From the NCBI RefSeq assembly GCF_002979415.1, contig NZ_PCOT01000008.1, positions 81,251-145,250 of the forward strand: a DNA stretch of 64,000 bases, written 5' to 3'. The stretch is from Microbacterium sp. MYb72 (lineage in GTDB: Bacteria > Actinomycetota > Actinomycetes > Actinomycetales > Microbacteriaceae). Each line of letters opens with the position of its first letter. The first letter of the stretch is position 1. Under the pieces are notes generated by a model. That model saw only the letters and a list, made by a program, of their open reading frames with translations, searched no databases and was not told the DNA's origin. The position numbers and the translations under genes are program-made. Of this stretch, positions 50,001 through 60,957 are shown in pieces.

Positions 50001-51160
50001 TGCGCAGCGCCTCCGCGGCGACGGTGCGGGCGAATCGCCAGGTGGGGTGGCTCATCACCCTGTGCTCCGCGCTCGCCGTGATCTCGATCCTGTTCGTCGG
50101 CAGCCCCGCGCCTCCGCTCATCGCGCAGTTCGACGACTTCGCCGAGTGGTGGACGGTCCTCGGCCTGCTGGCGATCGTCGCCTTCCTCCTGCTCGCCGCG
50201 CTGGGCCGGGTGCTCCCGATGAGCGTGCTGCGGGTCGCCTGGCCGAGCGCCTCGCTGCTCGTGATCGGACTGCAGCTGCTGTCCTTCGCGGCCTACCGCG
50301 GCGCCGACCCTGCGGTGATCCCGTGGGTGTGGCTGCTGGAGCCGACGGCGGTCAGCCTGCTCGCCGTCTCCTTCCGCGCCCCGCTCGCGTTCTCCCTGTC
50401 GGTCGGCTCCGGCGCGACCGTCGCCCTCTCCTCGTGGATCTTCACCGGCAGCGTCTCCGAGGCCGTCGCGGTCGCCACCCCGGTGCACATGAGCAACATC
50501 GGATTCACGGTGATCCTCTACGGCATCCGCAACGCCCTGGCGAACCTGCACGAGTCCGAGACCGCCGCGCGCGAGGCCGCCGAGCTGCAGGCGCGCAGCG
50601 ACGCCAGAGCCCACCGCAGGGCCGAGCTGAGCCGCTTCGTCCACGACGATGTGCTGTCGGTGTTCACCGCCGCGCTCCTGTTCCGCGGTCCGGCTCCCGA
50701 CATCCTCCGGCAGGAGGCCCTGCACGCTCTGACCGTGTTGGATGCGGCGTCATCGGATGCCGACACCGCCCAGGTCGACGGGCGAGCGGCATCCGATCAG
50801 CTGCGCGTCCGCCTGGAGCGGGTGGCGCCGACGGCGAGGATGGTCGCGTCCGGTGACGATCAGATCGTCTCGGTGCGTGCGCTCGCCGCGGTGATGGGCG
50901 CCGCGGCCGAGGCGCTGCGCAACGCCGTGAGGCACGCGCAGGCGCAGAACATCGACGTGGACGTCCGCGTCGAGGGCGGCGCGATCAGGGCGGTGGTGCG
51001 CGACGACGGCGTCGGGTTCGACGCGGCCAGCGCCGCCGCGGGTCGTCTCGGCCTCTCCGGGAGCATCGTGGGGCGGATGAGCGACGTCGCCGGCGGGAGC
51101 GCCGAGGTCAGGTCGGCGCCGGGTGACGGGACGGAGGTGATCCTGACGTGGATGCCGTGA
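50000..51160 (+). CDS. Sensor histidine kinase, NarL-type
   Basis: 386 residues. Five or six membrane helices cover residues about 15-170. A coiled linker leads to the H-box ELSRFVHDDVLSVFTAAL with His215, a variant of the usual ELHD form. The ATPase domain has AAAEALRNAVRHAQA (N-box), VRDDGVGFD (G1) and RLGLSGSIVGRM (G2). It pairs with the response regulator it overlaps. Downstream it overlaps a second membrane protein built like its own sensor half. The stimulus is not evident. Confidence 0.88.
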   Translation: MRSASAATVRANRQVGWLITLCSALAVISILFVGSPAPPLIAQFDDFAEWWTVLGLLAIVAFLLLAALGRVLPMSVLRVAWPSASLLVIGLQLLSFAAYRGADPAVIPWVWLLEPTAVSLLAVSFRAPLAFSLSVGSGATVALSSWIFTGSVSEAVAVATPVHMSNIGFTVILYGIRNALANLHESETAAREAAELQARSDARAHRRAELSRFVHDDVLSVFTAALLFRGPAPDILRQEALHALTVLDAASSDADTAQVDGRAASDQLRVRLERVAPTARMVASGDDQIVSVRALAAVMGAAAEALRNAVRHAQAQNIDVDVRVEGGAIRAVVRDDGVGFDAASAAAGRLGLSGSIVGRMSDVAGGSAEVRSAPGDGTEVILTWMP

Positions 51161-52143
51161 ACACGACGGGAACCGGGGCGTCGGGGCTCGCATCGCGCGC
51201 CGCCCGCTGGGTGATGGTCGCGGTGTGGGCGAGCGGTGTGGCCAGCGGAGTCCTCGCCGGTCACTTCTCGCCGCCGCGCCCGCTGCTGATGCTCGCCTAT
51301 CTCGTCGCGCTCGCCGGCGCCGTCCTGCTGACGGATCCGCGGGACCGTCCGCTCACGGGGCTCAGGGCGCTGAGCATCCCCGCCGCGACGCTGTCGATCA
51401 CGCTCCTCGTGCTGATCGAGGGCACCGTGGCGAAGGACGTCTGGCTCATCGACTACGCGGCGTACCTCGTCGCGCTCCAGGTCGCCCGCGGAAACCTCGT
51501 GACGGGTCTGAGCGGGACGGCGCTGCAGGTCGCCGCGGTGCTGATCTGGGCGGAGATCGGAGGGCAGGACGCCGGCGGAGTGGCCAACATGCTCGCGATC
51601 CCGGTGTCGGTCGCCGTGCTCGGGCTTCTGTGGCGGGGCATCCTGCGTGGGATGGTCGGCCGCGAGAGGAGGCATCGTTCGGCGGCTGCCGAGTCGGAGC
51701 GCATGACGCGGGCGCTGGATGCGGCGTCTGGCGACCTGCAGCGCGAGCTCGATGCGATCCGTGCGCAGGTCTCGCCCACGCTGAGGATGCTGCGCGACGG
51801 CGGCGAGCTCACGGAGGAGGCGCTCACCGGCATCCGCATCCTGGAGGGTGCGATCCGCGACCGCATCCGCTCTCCGCGCCTGCAGCATCCCGCGCTGAAC
51901 GCGGCGGCGGCCCAGGCCAGGGCTCGTGCCGTGTCGATCACGATGCTCTCCGACGCGGAGGACGAGCGCGTTCTCGGCGATGCCGCGGCCACCAGGGTGG
52001 CGCAGCTGGTGACGGAGGCGCCGTCGGGTGCGACGGCGGTGATCACCGTCGGCGGAGAGCAGCAGGACGCGGTCACGGTCGTGCTCGACGTGGAGGGGAC
52101 GCACCACAGATACGTCGTCGACGACGCCGACCCCGCGCGCTGA
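51148..52143 (+). CDS. Kinase-like membrane protein without a recognisable H-box
   Basis: 331 residues. Several helices in the first 165 residues, then a helical linker (RERRHRSAAAESERMTRALDAASG) and a soluble region of about 150 residues where a kinase would have dimerisation and ATPase domains. No phospho-accepting His, N-box or G-box is visible; the part QVSPTLRMLRDGG stands where the H-box would be. It looks like a degenerate relative of the preceding kinase and may tune it. GTG 51148 is chosen because GGAGGTGA lies 7 nt upstream; GTG 51157, in an overlap with the kinase stop, is less well placed. Confidence 0.75.
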   Translation: MDAVNTTGTGASGLASRAARWVMVAVWASGVASGVLAGHFSPPRPLLMLAYLVALAGAVLLTDPRDRPLTGLRALSIPAATLSITLLVLIEGTVAKDVWLIDYAAYLVALQVARGNLVTGLSGTALQVAAVLIWAEIGGQDAGGVANMLAIPVSVAVLGLLWRGILRGMVGRERRHRSAAAESERMTRALDAASGDLQRELDAIRAQVSPTLRMLRDGGELTEEALTGIRILEGAIRDRIRSPRLQHPALNAAAAQARARAVSITMLSDAEDERVLGDAAATRVAQLVTEAPSGATAVITVGGEQQDAVTVVLDVEGTHHRYVVDDADPAR

Positions 52144-52154
52144 CCCTGAGCCGT

Positions 52155-52259
52155 CCAGGACTCCGGAGAATCGTGGACTCGGCGGGGCCGTTCGGCGCGT
52201 TCTCCGCGGAGGCACCCGCCGCCCGTGGCGGAAGGTCACGCAGATCTCCGGAGTTCTGG
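52155..52259. repeat. Palindromic element, unit 4
   Basis: Plus arm CCAGGACTCCGGAGA (52155-52169, one mismatch) and inverted arm TCTCCGGAGTTCTGG (52245-52259). It lies between two convergent genes, 14 kb from the other three units, which shows the family is dispersed. Confidence 0.8.
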
Positions 52260-52285
52260 CGGACCGATCGCAGGGCCGGCGCAGA

Positions 52286-52321
52286 AAGAGGGGGCGGATG
52301 CCGCAGCATCCGCCCCCTCTT
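52286..52321 (-). terminator. Strong hairpin terminator after argG
   Basis: AAGAGGGGGCGGATGC (52286-52301) and GCATCCGCCCCCTCTT (52306-52321) form a perfect 16-bp stem with loop CGCA, 14 bp past the argG stop. On the minus strand the stem ends in CTCTTTCT, a short pyrimidine run. It can act in both directions for the convergent genes. Confidence 0.8.
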
Positions 52322-52335
52322 CAGCGACCGACGTG

Positions 52336-54349
<2,014 letters not shown>

Positions 54350-54497
54350 GCCGCTCGGCTCCTGGAGGGGCGTGCATCCGCCAGACGGCGGTGAGAGCCC
54401 TGCGGATCCGCCCCGGTTGGCGGGTTCCGCGTGGCGAGGATGGGCAGGATTCTGGCTGAACACCGCCGAGGTGGCGAGTGAGGACGAAGGAGTTCAC

Positions 54498-55469
54498 ATG
54501 ACCGACACGATCGCGCGACCGCCGTTCGACCCCGAGCTCGAGGCGGCGCTGCTGCTCGCGGGGGGAGAGATCCCGACGACGCTCACCCTCGAGATGATCC
54601 CGTTCATGCGCGAGTCCATCGTCAGCGGCGAGGACCAGATGGCCGACCTTCTCGCTTCGCGAGGTTTCGTCTCGCGCGACGTCACCATAGCGGGGCACGG
54701 CGGCGACGAGATCGTCGTGAGCGTCGTGCAGAAGCAGGGGCGCACCGGTGTCGGCCCCGGCATCTTCCACACGCACGGCGGCGGGATGATCATCGGCAAC
54801 CGCTGGCTCGGAGTCGACGGGTTCCTCGACTGGGCAGAGCGCTTCAACGGTGTCATCGTCACCGTCGAGTACCGGCTCGCACCGGAGTTCCCCGATCCGT
54901 ACCCCGTCGAGGACTGCTACGCGGGCCTCCGCTGGACCGCGGAGCATGCCGACGAGCTCGGCATCGATCCGCGCCGGATCGTCATCGCCGGGGGCAGCGC
55001 GGGCGGTGGACTCGCGGCGGGTACGGCGCTTCTGGCGCGGGACCGCCGCGGCCCTGCGCTGCTCGGCCAGATGCTCCTCTATCCCATGCTCGACGACCGC
55101 GATGAGACCGTCTCGACGCGGCAGATCGACGGCGTGGGCCTCTGGGATCGCGGATCGAACGTCCTGGGATGGACGGCGCTGCTCGGTGATCGCAAGGGCA
55201 CGGCCGAGGTGTCGATCTACGCCGCTCCGGCGCGGGCGGCCGATCTCGCAGGGCTCCCGCCCGCCTTCATCGACTGCGGCAGCGCCGAGGTGTTCCGTGA
55301 CGAGGACGTCGCCTACGCCACCCGACTGTGGGAGGCGGGTGTGCAGGCCGAGCTCCACGTCTGGGCCGGCGGATTCCACGCCTTCGAGGCCTTCGCCCCC
55401 CAGAGCGCCGTGGCTCAGGCCATGCTCGCGGCTCGCGACAACTGGATGAACCGCCTGCTGGGAGCGTGA
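54498..55469 (+). CDS. Alpha/beta-hydrolase, hormone-sensitive-lipase family
   Basis: 323 residues. The HSL signature HTHGGGMIIG forms the oxyanion hole, the nucleophile elbow is AGGSAGGG, the Asp is probably in the segment DCGSAEVFRDED and the His in GGFHAFE. Family members hydrolyse short- and medium-chain esters. The cap region at the N-terminus (about residues 1-70) is helical. AAGGAG lies 5 nt before the ATG at 54498. A regulator follows in the same direction after 64 bp and may control it. Confidence 0.9.
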   Translation: MTDTIARPPFDPELEAALLLAGGEIPTTLTLEMIPFMRESIVSGEDQMADLLASRGFVSRDVTIAGHGGDEIVVSVVQKQGRTGVGPGIFHTHGGGMIIGNRWLGVDGFLDWAERFNGVIVTVEYRLAPEFPDPYPVEDCYAGLRWTAEHADELGIDPRRIVIAGGSAGGGLAAGTALLARDRRGPALLGQMLLYPMLDDRDETVSTRQIDGVGLWDRGSNVLGWTALLGDRKGTAEVSIYAAPARAADLAGLPPAFIDCGSAEVFRDEDVAYATRLWEAGVQAELHVWAGGFHAFEAFAPQSAVAQAMLAARDNWMNRLLGA

Positions 55470-55533
55470 TCATCACCCTGCGTCGGTCGTCGTGACCGGC
55501 GTAGGGTGGAATCCCCGCGCGATGGAGCCCGAC

Positions 55534-56532
55534 ATGCAAGACCTGCTGGGGCGGCTCACCGCCCTCGATCCGGATGCGAGCGAGACCCTCAAGGTCGTCT
55601 CCTACTTCGATGCACTCGTCGCGCGTTCGGTGGGTGTCGAGAGCATGCTGCGTGGCGCGGCGGTGCTCAGCGGCGCGACCGTCGGCCACCGCGACGGCCA
55701 TCAGACCGTGCGTGTGCGTGCGGACGGGGTGCGCATCGACCCTGACGGGCTCGGCGAGCCGTGGCCGACGCGGAAGAGCGGACCGGATGCCGTGGCGTGG
55801 ATCGAGCGCGAGGGAGAGCCGCACTCGAACGACGCGATGATCCTCGAACGGCTCGTCCTCGCACTCGGAATCATCCGAGCGCGGCGGACGATCGGACAGG
55901 AGAGCGCTGTCGAGCTGGCGATCAGCTCTTACGCGGGCGACGAGGAGCGCGCGGGAGCCGTGTCGCGTCTCCGCCTGGGAGAGGCCCCGCTGCGGGTGGT
56001 CGCCTCTCCGCCGGATCCGGCGCCACTGCCACAGCATCCGTCAGCCGTCGTGGCCACCAGGCATGGCCTGACCAGGGCGACGATTCTGCACTCCGGCATC
56101 GAGCCGATGGAGGCGTGGCGCGATCGTATGGCCCCGCGCCTCGGGATCGGGCTGACCACGGGCGCTGCGTCGACTCTGCCGACGTCGTGGTCGGCGGCGC
56201 TCATCGCCGTGCGCCTGACCAGCGAGGCAGACCCGGTGGTCGACGCCGCCGATCTGGGCGCGGCGCTGCTCCTGGCTGAGGCGGCGGACTCCACCCCGCC
56301 GCATCCGGATGCGGAAGCGCTCGCCTGCCTCGATGCTCGCAGCCTGGAACTGCTGGACGCCGTCGCCGATGAGCGCAGCGTCCGTGCGGCATCGGTCCGG
56401 CTCGGCCGGCATCACTCGAGCGTTCAGGAGCGGCTCACGGCGCTGATCGACGTCCTGGGGTACGACCCGAGGGCACCGCGGGGCCACACCCGGTACGCCC
56501 TCGCTCGGATGCTCCTCACCCTCTCCCGCTGA
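55534..56532 (+). CDS. Regulator with C-terminal helix-turn-helix, PucR-like
   Basis: 332 residues. The N-terminal two thirds form an effector-like region (LTALDPDASETLKVVSYFDALVARSVG, GVRIDPDGLGEPWP). The C-terminus ends in an Fis/PucR-like helix-turn-helix (SVRAASVRLGRHHSSVQERLTALIDVLGYDPR, then ARMLLTL). This resembles the CdaR/PucR pattern but lacks a clear GGDEF-like middle domain, so the family is tentative. It probably regulates the esterase upstream. GGAG lies 6 nt before ATG 55534; ATG 55522 is an alternative. TAGGGT at 55502-55507 may be its -10 box. Confidence 0.75.
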   Translation: MQDLLGRLTALDPDASETLKVVSYFDALVARSVGVESMLRGAAVLSGATVGHRDGHQTVRVRADGVRIDPDGLGEPWPTRKSGPDAVAWIEREGEPHSNDAMILERLVLALGIIRARRTIGQESAVELAISSYAGDEERAGAVSRLRLGEAPLRVVASPPDPAPLPQHPSAVVATRHGLTRATILHSGIEPMEAWRDRMAPRLGIGLTTGAASTLPTSWSAALIAVRLTSEADPVVDAADLGAALLLAEAADSTPPHPDAEALACLDARSLELLDAVADERSVRAASVRLGRHHSSVQERLTALIDVLGYDPRAPRGHTRYALARMLLTLSR

Positions 56533-56548
56533 ACCGGCTGAGGCCGAC

Positions 56549-57676
56549 TCAGGGGAACCCCGGGTACTCCTCGAGCTTCTTCACGAACGCGTCGCGGTCG
56601 GCGTCGCTCAGCACGCCGCTCGCGATGACCGTCAGCTGCAGCCCTTCGAGCGGTTCGCCGGTGCGGGCGTTCTGCGCCTGCCGCGTGGTGAGGAAGCTGC
56701 CGTCCTGATCGTTCGACAGGTCGTAGATGTCGGCGTAGAACCGCAGGGGCTCCGGGTAGTTCTCGGAGTACGACTCCCAGGTGTGCTGGGTGCGCGGGTC
56801 GTCGCTGCCGTACAGCTTCGCCATCATCGACGGGTCGATGCTCGATGTCGAGGGGTCGTTGAACGCGTAGAGGCCGTACATCCCGTGCTGGATCACGACG
56901 TTCTGGATCACGCCCATCACGGCCGTCTTGCGGTCGTAGTCCTGGATCGGCTCGGTGGTCGCCCAGCTCGCGGTCGTGTACTCGCTGAGCATCGACTCGC
57001 CGCCGTAACCGTTGCGCTCCGGGCGGATGTCCTCGTCTCCGACCTGCACCCACTCGTAGCCGAACTCCTCCGTCAGAGCCGTGCGGATGTCGGTGAACAG
57101 GCTGTCCGCCGAGGCGCGCACCTCTTCGAGGGACTGCTGGTTCAGAGCATCCTGCGGGTCGGTGCCCTTGATGCCCGGGTACGCCTCCTCGTGCTTCTGC
57201 GCGTCGCTCTTCACGCCGTCGTAGGTGCCGGCTGCCGAGGTCCGCAGGGCGCTGATCCCCCCGACGGTGGCGACGTTGAAGAAGAGGGTGATGATCAGGG
57301 CGATGCCGCCCAGCATCCGCGCGCGTGCCGAGAACAGGGAGGCGATCACGACGCCGAGGACGGCGAGCTGCAGCGCGATCATGGTGATGCCGTAGAGGGC
57401 GTCCGTCGCCCCGGCGAGGAAGGTGCCGAGCAGGATCACCGCGAACAGGGCGGCGACGCCGAGCGTGACCCAGCCGAACGCCGAGGCCGGTCTCTTCTCC
57501 TCACCAGGAGCGGTCGCCCCCGCGGGGGATGCCGGAGGGACGGCCGGATACGGCGCACCAGGGGCGACCGCGGGGCCCTGCTGACGCCGTGCCCCGCGGT
57601 ACCCGCCGGGCGGCGGCACGGGAGGGGCGCCCTCCGTGCCGGCGATGTAGCGCTGGCGCTGCTTCTCCCGGTCCAT
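56549..57676 (-). CDS. Membrane protein closing the MoxR/VWA operon
   Basis: 375 residues. A Pro/Gly-rich cytoplasmic N-terminus (about 1-65) leads to three helices (WVTLGVAALFAVILLGTFL, YGITMIALQLAVLGVVIASLF, MLGGIALIITLFFNVATVG) and an outer domain of about 240 residues ending FVKKLEEYPGFP. No family is recognised. It starts within TGATG at the end of the preceding TPR gene (ATG 57676; ATG 57682 is also in frame), so it belongs to the operon and is probably part of the same envelope complex. Confidence 0.75.
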   Translation of the reverse strand: MDREKQRQRYIAGTEGAPPVPPPGGYRGARRQQGPAVAPGAPYPAVPPASPAGATAPGEEKRPASAFGWVTLGVAALFAVILLGTFLAGATDALYGITMIALQLAVLGVVIASLFSARARMLGGIALIITLFFNVATVGGISALRTSAAGTYDGVKSDAQKHEEAYPGIKGTDPQDALNQQSLEEVRASADSLFTDIRTALTEEFGYEWVQVGDEDIRPERNGYGGESMLSEYTTASWATTEPIQDYDRKTAVMGVIQNVVIQHGMYGLYAFNDPSTSSIDPSMMAKLYGSDDPRTQHTWESYSENYPEPLRFYADIYDLSNDQDGSFLTTRQAQNARTGEPLEGLQLTVIASGVLSDADRDAFVKKLEEYPGFP

Positions 57677-58437
57677 CACCATGGCCTGTCCGTCCCGGAG
57701 CCGCCGGGCTCATCGCCGTTCTGCTGCTGGTCGCGCTCCTGCGTGCCCTGCTCCAGCTTCTCCTTGAGGTCGTCGAGCTTGTCCTCCGAGGGCTGCGGCT
57801 TCTGGGGCTGCTCCTCCGGCTTCGGCTGCTGCTCCTGCTCTTGTTGCTGTTGCTGCTCCTGCTGCTTCTGCTTCAGGCGGTCCTCGAGGTCGTCCGTCGT
57901 CTTCTTCATGTCGCGGTCAGGGTCGGACGACTGCTTCTGCGCATCCTCGCTGTCGCACTCCGCCGGCGTCTCCGCGGTCACGGTCAGCGCCTCGCCGTAG
58001 AACTCGGCAGCGGCCGCGCCGTCGCCGCCCTCGCGTGCCGCGTCTCCCTGGCGCTCGATGACGAGAGCCAGGTTGATCCTCACGGTGCACACCTCGAGGC
58101 CGTGCGCGAGGGTCAGCGACTCCTCCAGCTTCGCGCGGGCCTCGGGGAGCTTCTCTGCCCCCGCGAGCGCCGTGCCGACGTTGAAGGGCGCCTTGTACGG
58201 CTCGAACCAGTTCAGGAACTCCTGGTTGCGGGCCGATGCCTCGGAGCCCGCGTAGTCGTCGACGACGTACGAGCTGATCGCCTGGTGGGCGAAGGCGTAC
58301 ATGCTCAGCAGCTTGCCCACGAAGAGCAGCGCGACGAGAACCAGGGGAAGGGCGCCGACAGCGACCCACCGGCGGACGAGTCGGCGCCGCCGGTTGGCCG
58401 CGAGGAGAGCGGATGCCGCCGCCTGTGCATCGGTCAT
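57676..58437 (-). CDS. TPR-like membrane-anchored protein of the MoxR operon
   Basis: 253 residues. One membrane helix near the N-terminus (WVAVGALPLVLVALLFVGKLL) is followed by an outer helical region with TPR-like spacing (NQEFLNWFEPYKAPFNVGTAL, ARAKLEESLTLAHGLEVCTV, AAAAEFYGEALTV). The last 90 residues are low complexity and Gln/Glu/Lys-rich (KQKQQEQQQQQEQ). It fills the place of BatC/BatE in Bat operons. It overlaps the VWA gene before it by 4 bp. Confidence 0.8.
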   Translation of the reverse strand: MTDAQAAASALLAANRRRRLVRRWVAVGALPLVLVALLFVGKLLSMYAFAHQAISSYVVDDYAGSEASARNQEFLNWFEPYKAPFNVGTALAGAEKLPEARAKLEESLTLAHGLEVCTVRINLALVIERQGDAAREGGDGAAAAEFYGEALTVTAETPAECDSEDAQKQSSDPDRDMKKTTDDLEDRLKQKQQEQQQQQEQEQQPKPEEQPQKPQPSEDKLDDLKEKLEQGTQERDQQQNGDEPGGSGTDRPW

Positions 58438-59495
58438 GACTCACCGCCCGTGCTCTGGTCTGGGCGCGTCGTCCTGCTGCGCTCGCTCGGCGACCGGGGA
58501 GCCCCCGGCGCTCTCAGCAGCCGGAGTCGGGCGACGAGCATGGTGGCGCGCGCGAGCTCGACGGCGAGCAGCGCCATCATGACGAGCGCGGCGATCCAGT
58601 AGAGCTCGGTGGCGTTCCCCGTCTCGCCCGAGGCCGCGTAGCTCGTGGTCGTCGACGGAGCCGCGGGCAGCGTCGGTGCGGAGTCCGCCGTCCTGTGCTC
58701 GTACGGCACGCCCAGCTGCTCCGCGATCGTCGTGAGGTTCTTCTCGTCGATCACCGACGTCGCGTCCTCGCCCTGGTACTGGATGTACCCGCCGTCGGCC
58801 GAGGGGTCGACCCCGCCGGTGGTGAGGCGCATGGGCCCGCCCTCCTCGGTGCCGTAGCCGAAGACCGCGCCGGCATCCGTCCGCTTCGCGCTGCTGGCGA
58901 ACGACTCGGGGGTCCCGCCGTCGGTCTGCTCGCCGTCGCCGAAGTAGAACACCATGCGGGAGCGGTCGGGAGACGACTTCGCGGCCTGCGAGAGGGTGTC
59001 GTCGAGCATCCGGTTCGCGATCCCGACCGAGCTGCCGCGCGACTGGCTGGTGACCTCGGGGCGCAGCACGTCGAGCGAGGAGATCAGCGCCGTGGTGTCG
59101 GTGGTGAGCGGCATCCTCAGATCGGCGGCCGCGTCGAAGGTGATGAGCGCGAAGCGCGCGCCGGGGTACTCCGCGACGATCGCCTGGATGTCGGCGCGCA
59201 CGCCGTCGAGGCGCGGCTCACCGCCGTCCCAGTCCTCCGCGACGATGCTCGCGGTGGTGTCGACGACGAGCACGATGTCGGTGTCGGTCGCGAGGGTCTG
59301 CGTCGAGCCCCCGGGGATGCCGGGGCGCAGCAGCATCGCGAAGCACGCGAGCAGCATCACCAGCCGCATGACCCACAGCCAGCGCGGGGCGCGGGTCTCC
59401 TCGCTCCGCCGGGTCAGCACCCAGATGACGAGCGCGACCGCAGGCGCGAAGAAGAGCAGCAGCAGGAAGACGTTGAGGACGGGCTGGAAGATCAC
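58434..59495 (-). CDS. VWA-domain membrane protein, BatB-like
   Basis: 353 residues. Two N-terminal helices (LNVFLLLLFFAPAVALVIWVL; WVMRLVMLLACFAMLLRPG), a VWA domain and a C-terminal helix (ELYWIAALVMMALLAVELA). The metal site reads VVDTTASIVAEDW, where DXSXS has become DTTAS, so metal binding may be altered. Further site residues lie near FGDGEQTDGG. The start is GTG 59495, overlapping the previous stop by 4 bp (GTGA). With its partner VWA protein and the MoxR ATPase it likely forms a chaperone-like envelope complex. Confidence 0.85.
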   Translation of the reverse strand: MIFQPVLNVFLLLLFFAPAVALVIWVLTRRSEETRAPRWLWVMRLVMLLACFAMLLRPGIPGGSTQTLATDTDIVLVVDTTASIVAEDWDGGEPRLDGVRADIQAIVAEYPGARFALITFDAAADLRMPLTTDTTALISSLDVLRPEVTSQSRGSSVGIANRMLDDTLSQAAKSSPDRSRMVFYFGDGEQTDGGTPESFASSAKRTDAGAVFGYGTEEGGPMRLTTGGVDPSADGGYIQYQGEDATSVIDEKNLTTIAEQLGVPYEHRTADSAPTLPAAPSTTTSYAASGETGNATELYWIAALVMMALLAVELARATMLVARLRLLRAPGAPRSPSERSRTTRPDQSTGGES

Positions 59496-60478
59496 AGTCG
59501 CACCCTCCAGACCACGACGACGAAGGCGAGCGTCAGGATCATGAGCACGACGATCCACAGGTTCGGGGTGTCGGTCCAGACGACCCTGGCCTGCCCCTTG
59601 AGCGCGGTCGCCTCCTGCTTCTGCACCTGGGTGATGATGTCGCCGACCGTGGTGGTGTCGCGCAGGCCGTATGCCTGGCCGCCGGTGCTCTCGGCGGCCC
59701 GCGCGAGCTGGGCGCTCACGTCGGCGTCCTTGCCCTCGACCGGGTTGAGGGCGAACACCCGCACGCCGTTCGAGCCGGCGTATGCAGCGGCCTCGTCGAG
59801 GGTCACGATCGAGGCGCCGTTGATCTCGTTGTCCGTGGCGAGGATGACGGAGCGCGAGCGCTCGTCGTCGGGGTGGTCGAAGCCCATGGCGCACGCGGCG
59901 AGGCCGTCTCCGATGAGCGAGGCGCCGTCGCCGTTGAGGGTGCCGACCCAGTGCTCGGGGATCTCGTCGGCGTAGTCGAAGCTCTCGCGGATGCTCCGCA
60001 GGTGCTCCCGGATGAACGCGTAGTCGTCGGTGAGCGGGAAGACCTGCACCGGGGAGCTGTTGAAGATCGTGAGTCCGATGCGCTCGCCCTTGAAGCCGTC
60101 GAGCAGCTCCTCGAAGACGGAGAGGACCTCGACGTCGACCTCGCTCATGGACCCGGACACGTCGAGGCACAGCATGATGTCGCGGCTCGTGTTCACGGGC
60201 TGGATCGTCTGCGACGACATCGGCCTCGCCGCGACGGCGCCGGCGGCGAGCGTCGCGACCGCGCCGAGGATCAGGATGCCGGAGAGCCCGAGCACCCGCC
60301 GACGGAGGGCGGAACGGAACGTGGGCAGCGACCTCAGCCGCTCTGCGCGGGCGATGCGCGCCCGCTCTCCCGCCGCGGTGCGGGCGCGTGCGCGCAGACC
60401 GAGCAGCAGCCCGATCGCGACGGCGGCGAGCACGACCCCGGCGGCGATGAGGATCATCCACCCGTTCGCTAGTGCCAT
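59492..60478 (-). CDS. VWA-domain membrane protein, BatA-like
   Basis: 328 residues. An N-terminal helix (MILIAAGVVLAAVAIGLLLGL), a second helix near residue 65 (GLSGILILGAVATLAAGAVA), then a VWA domain with the canonical site LCLDVSGSMSEVD, Thr in GTLNGDGAS and Asp in ATDNEINGAS, and a C-terminal helix (WIVVLMILTLAFVVVVW). This is the standard BatA layout. It overlaps the DUF4381 gene by 10 bp and the second VWA gene by 4 bp. Confidence 0.9.
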   Translation of the reverse strand: MALANGWMILIAAGVVLAAVAIGLLLGLRARARTAAGERARIARAERLRSLPTFRSALRRRVLGLSGILILGAVATLAAGAVAARPMSSQTIQPVNTSRDIMLCLDVSGSMSEVDVEVLSVFEELLDGFKGERIGLTIFNSSPVQVFPLTDDYAFIREHLRSIRESFDYADEIPEHWVGTLNGDGASLIGDGLAACAMGFDHPDDERSRSVILATDNEINGASIVTLDEAAAYAGSNGVRVFALNPVEGKDADVSAQLARAAESTGGQAYGLRDTTTVGDIITQVQKQEATALKGQARVVWTDTPNLWIVVLMILTLAFVVVVWRVRL

Positions 60479-60957
60479 GAGCGCACCACCGTTCTGGCGG
60501 CTTCGGCGCCGGCGACCGGATCGATCGCGGGACCGGGGCGGAAGATGCTGGGGTAGTAGTGGCGCCCCATGGCGTCGATCAGCGCCGGGTGCACGCCGCG
60601 GGCGACGAGGTCGTCCAGAGCGAGCACGGGGGCCTCCAGTCCGCTGTACTCGTTCACGAAGGTGCGCACGACCCTGCTCAGCTCGAGGTTCGCATTGCGG
60701 GCGGAGAGCTTCCCTGCGCGGTAGTCGGCCTCGACGAGCTGGATCCGGTCGAGGTACTCGATGCGCAGCTGCGAGAGCACGTCGACGGTGAGCGGACCGG
60801 GGTGCGCGGCATCCGGCTGGGCGACCCCGCGGCGCGGTCGGGTCAGCACGATGAGCAGCCACGCGGCCAGGATGAGCACCGCCAGGATGCCGAAGGCGAG
60901 CAGAAGCCACCAGCCGGAGTACTGGAACGGAGGGTAGAGCTCGTCAGAGCCGGGCAT
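60469..60957 (-). CDS. DUF4381-like membrane protein
   Basis: 162 residues. One helix near the N-terminus (GWWLLLAFGILAVLILAAWLLIVL) and a cytoplasmic helical domain (LRIEYLDRIQLVEADYRAGKLSARNANLELSRVVRTFVNEYSG). It holds the DUF4381 place between DUF58 and BatA in MoxR operons. The start ATG 60957 lies 14 bp inside the DUF58 gene. Confidence 0.85.
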   Translation of the reverse strand: MPGSDELYPPFQYSGWWLLLAFGILAVLILAAWLLIVLTRPRRGVAQPDAAHPGPLTVDVLSQLRIEYLDRIQLVEADYRAGKLSARNANLELSRVVRTFVNEYSGLEAPVLALDDLVARGVHPALIDAMGRHYYPSIFRPGPAIDPVAGAEAARTVVRSWH

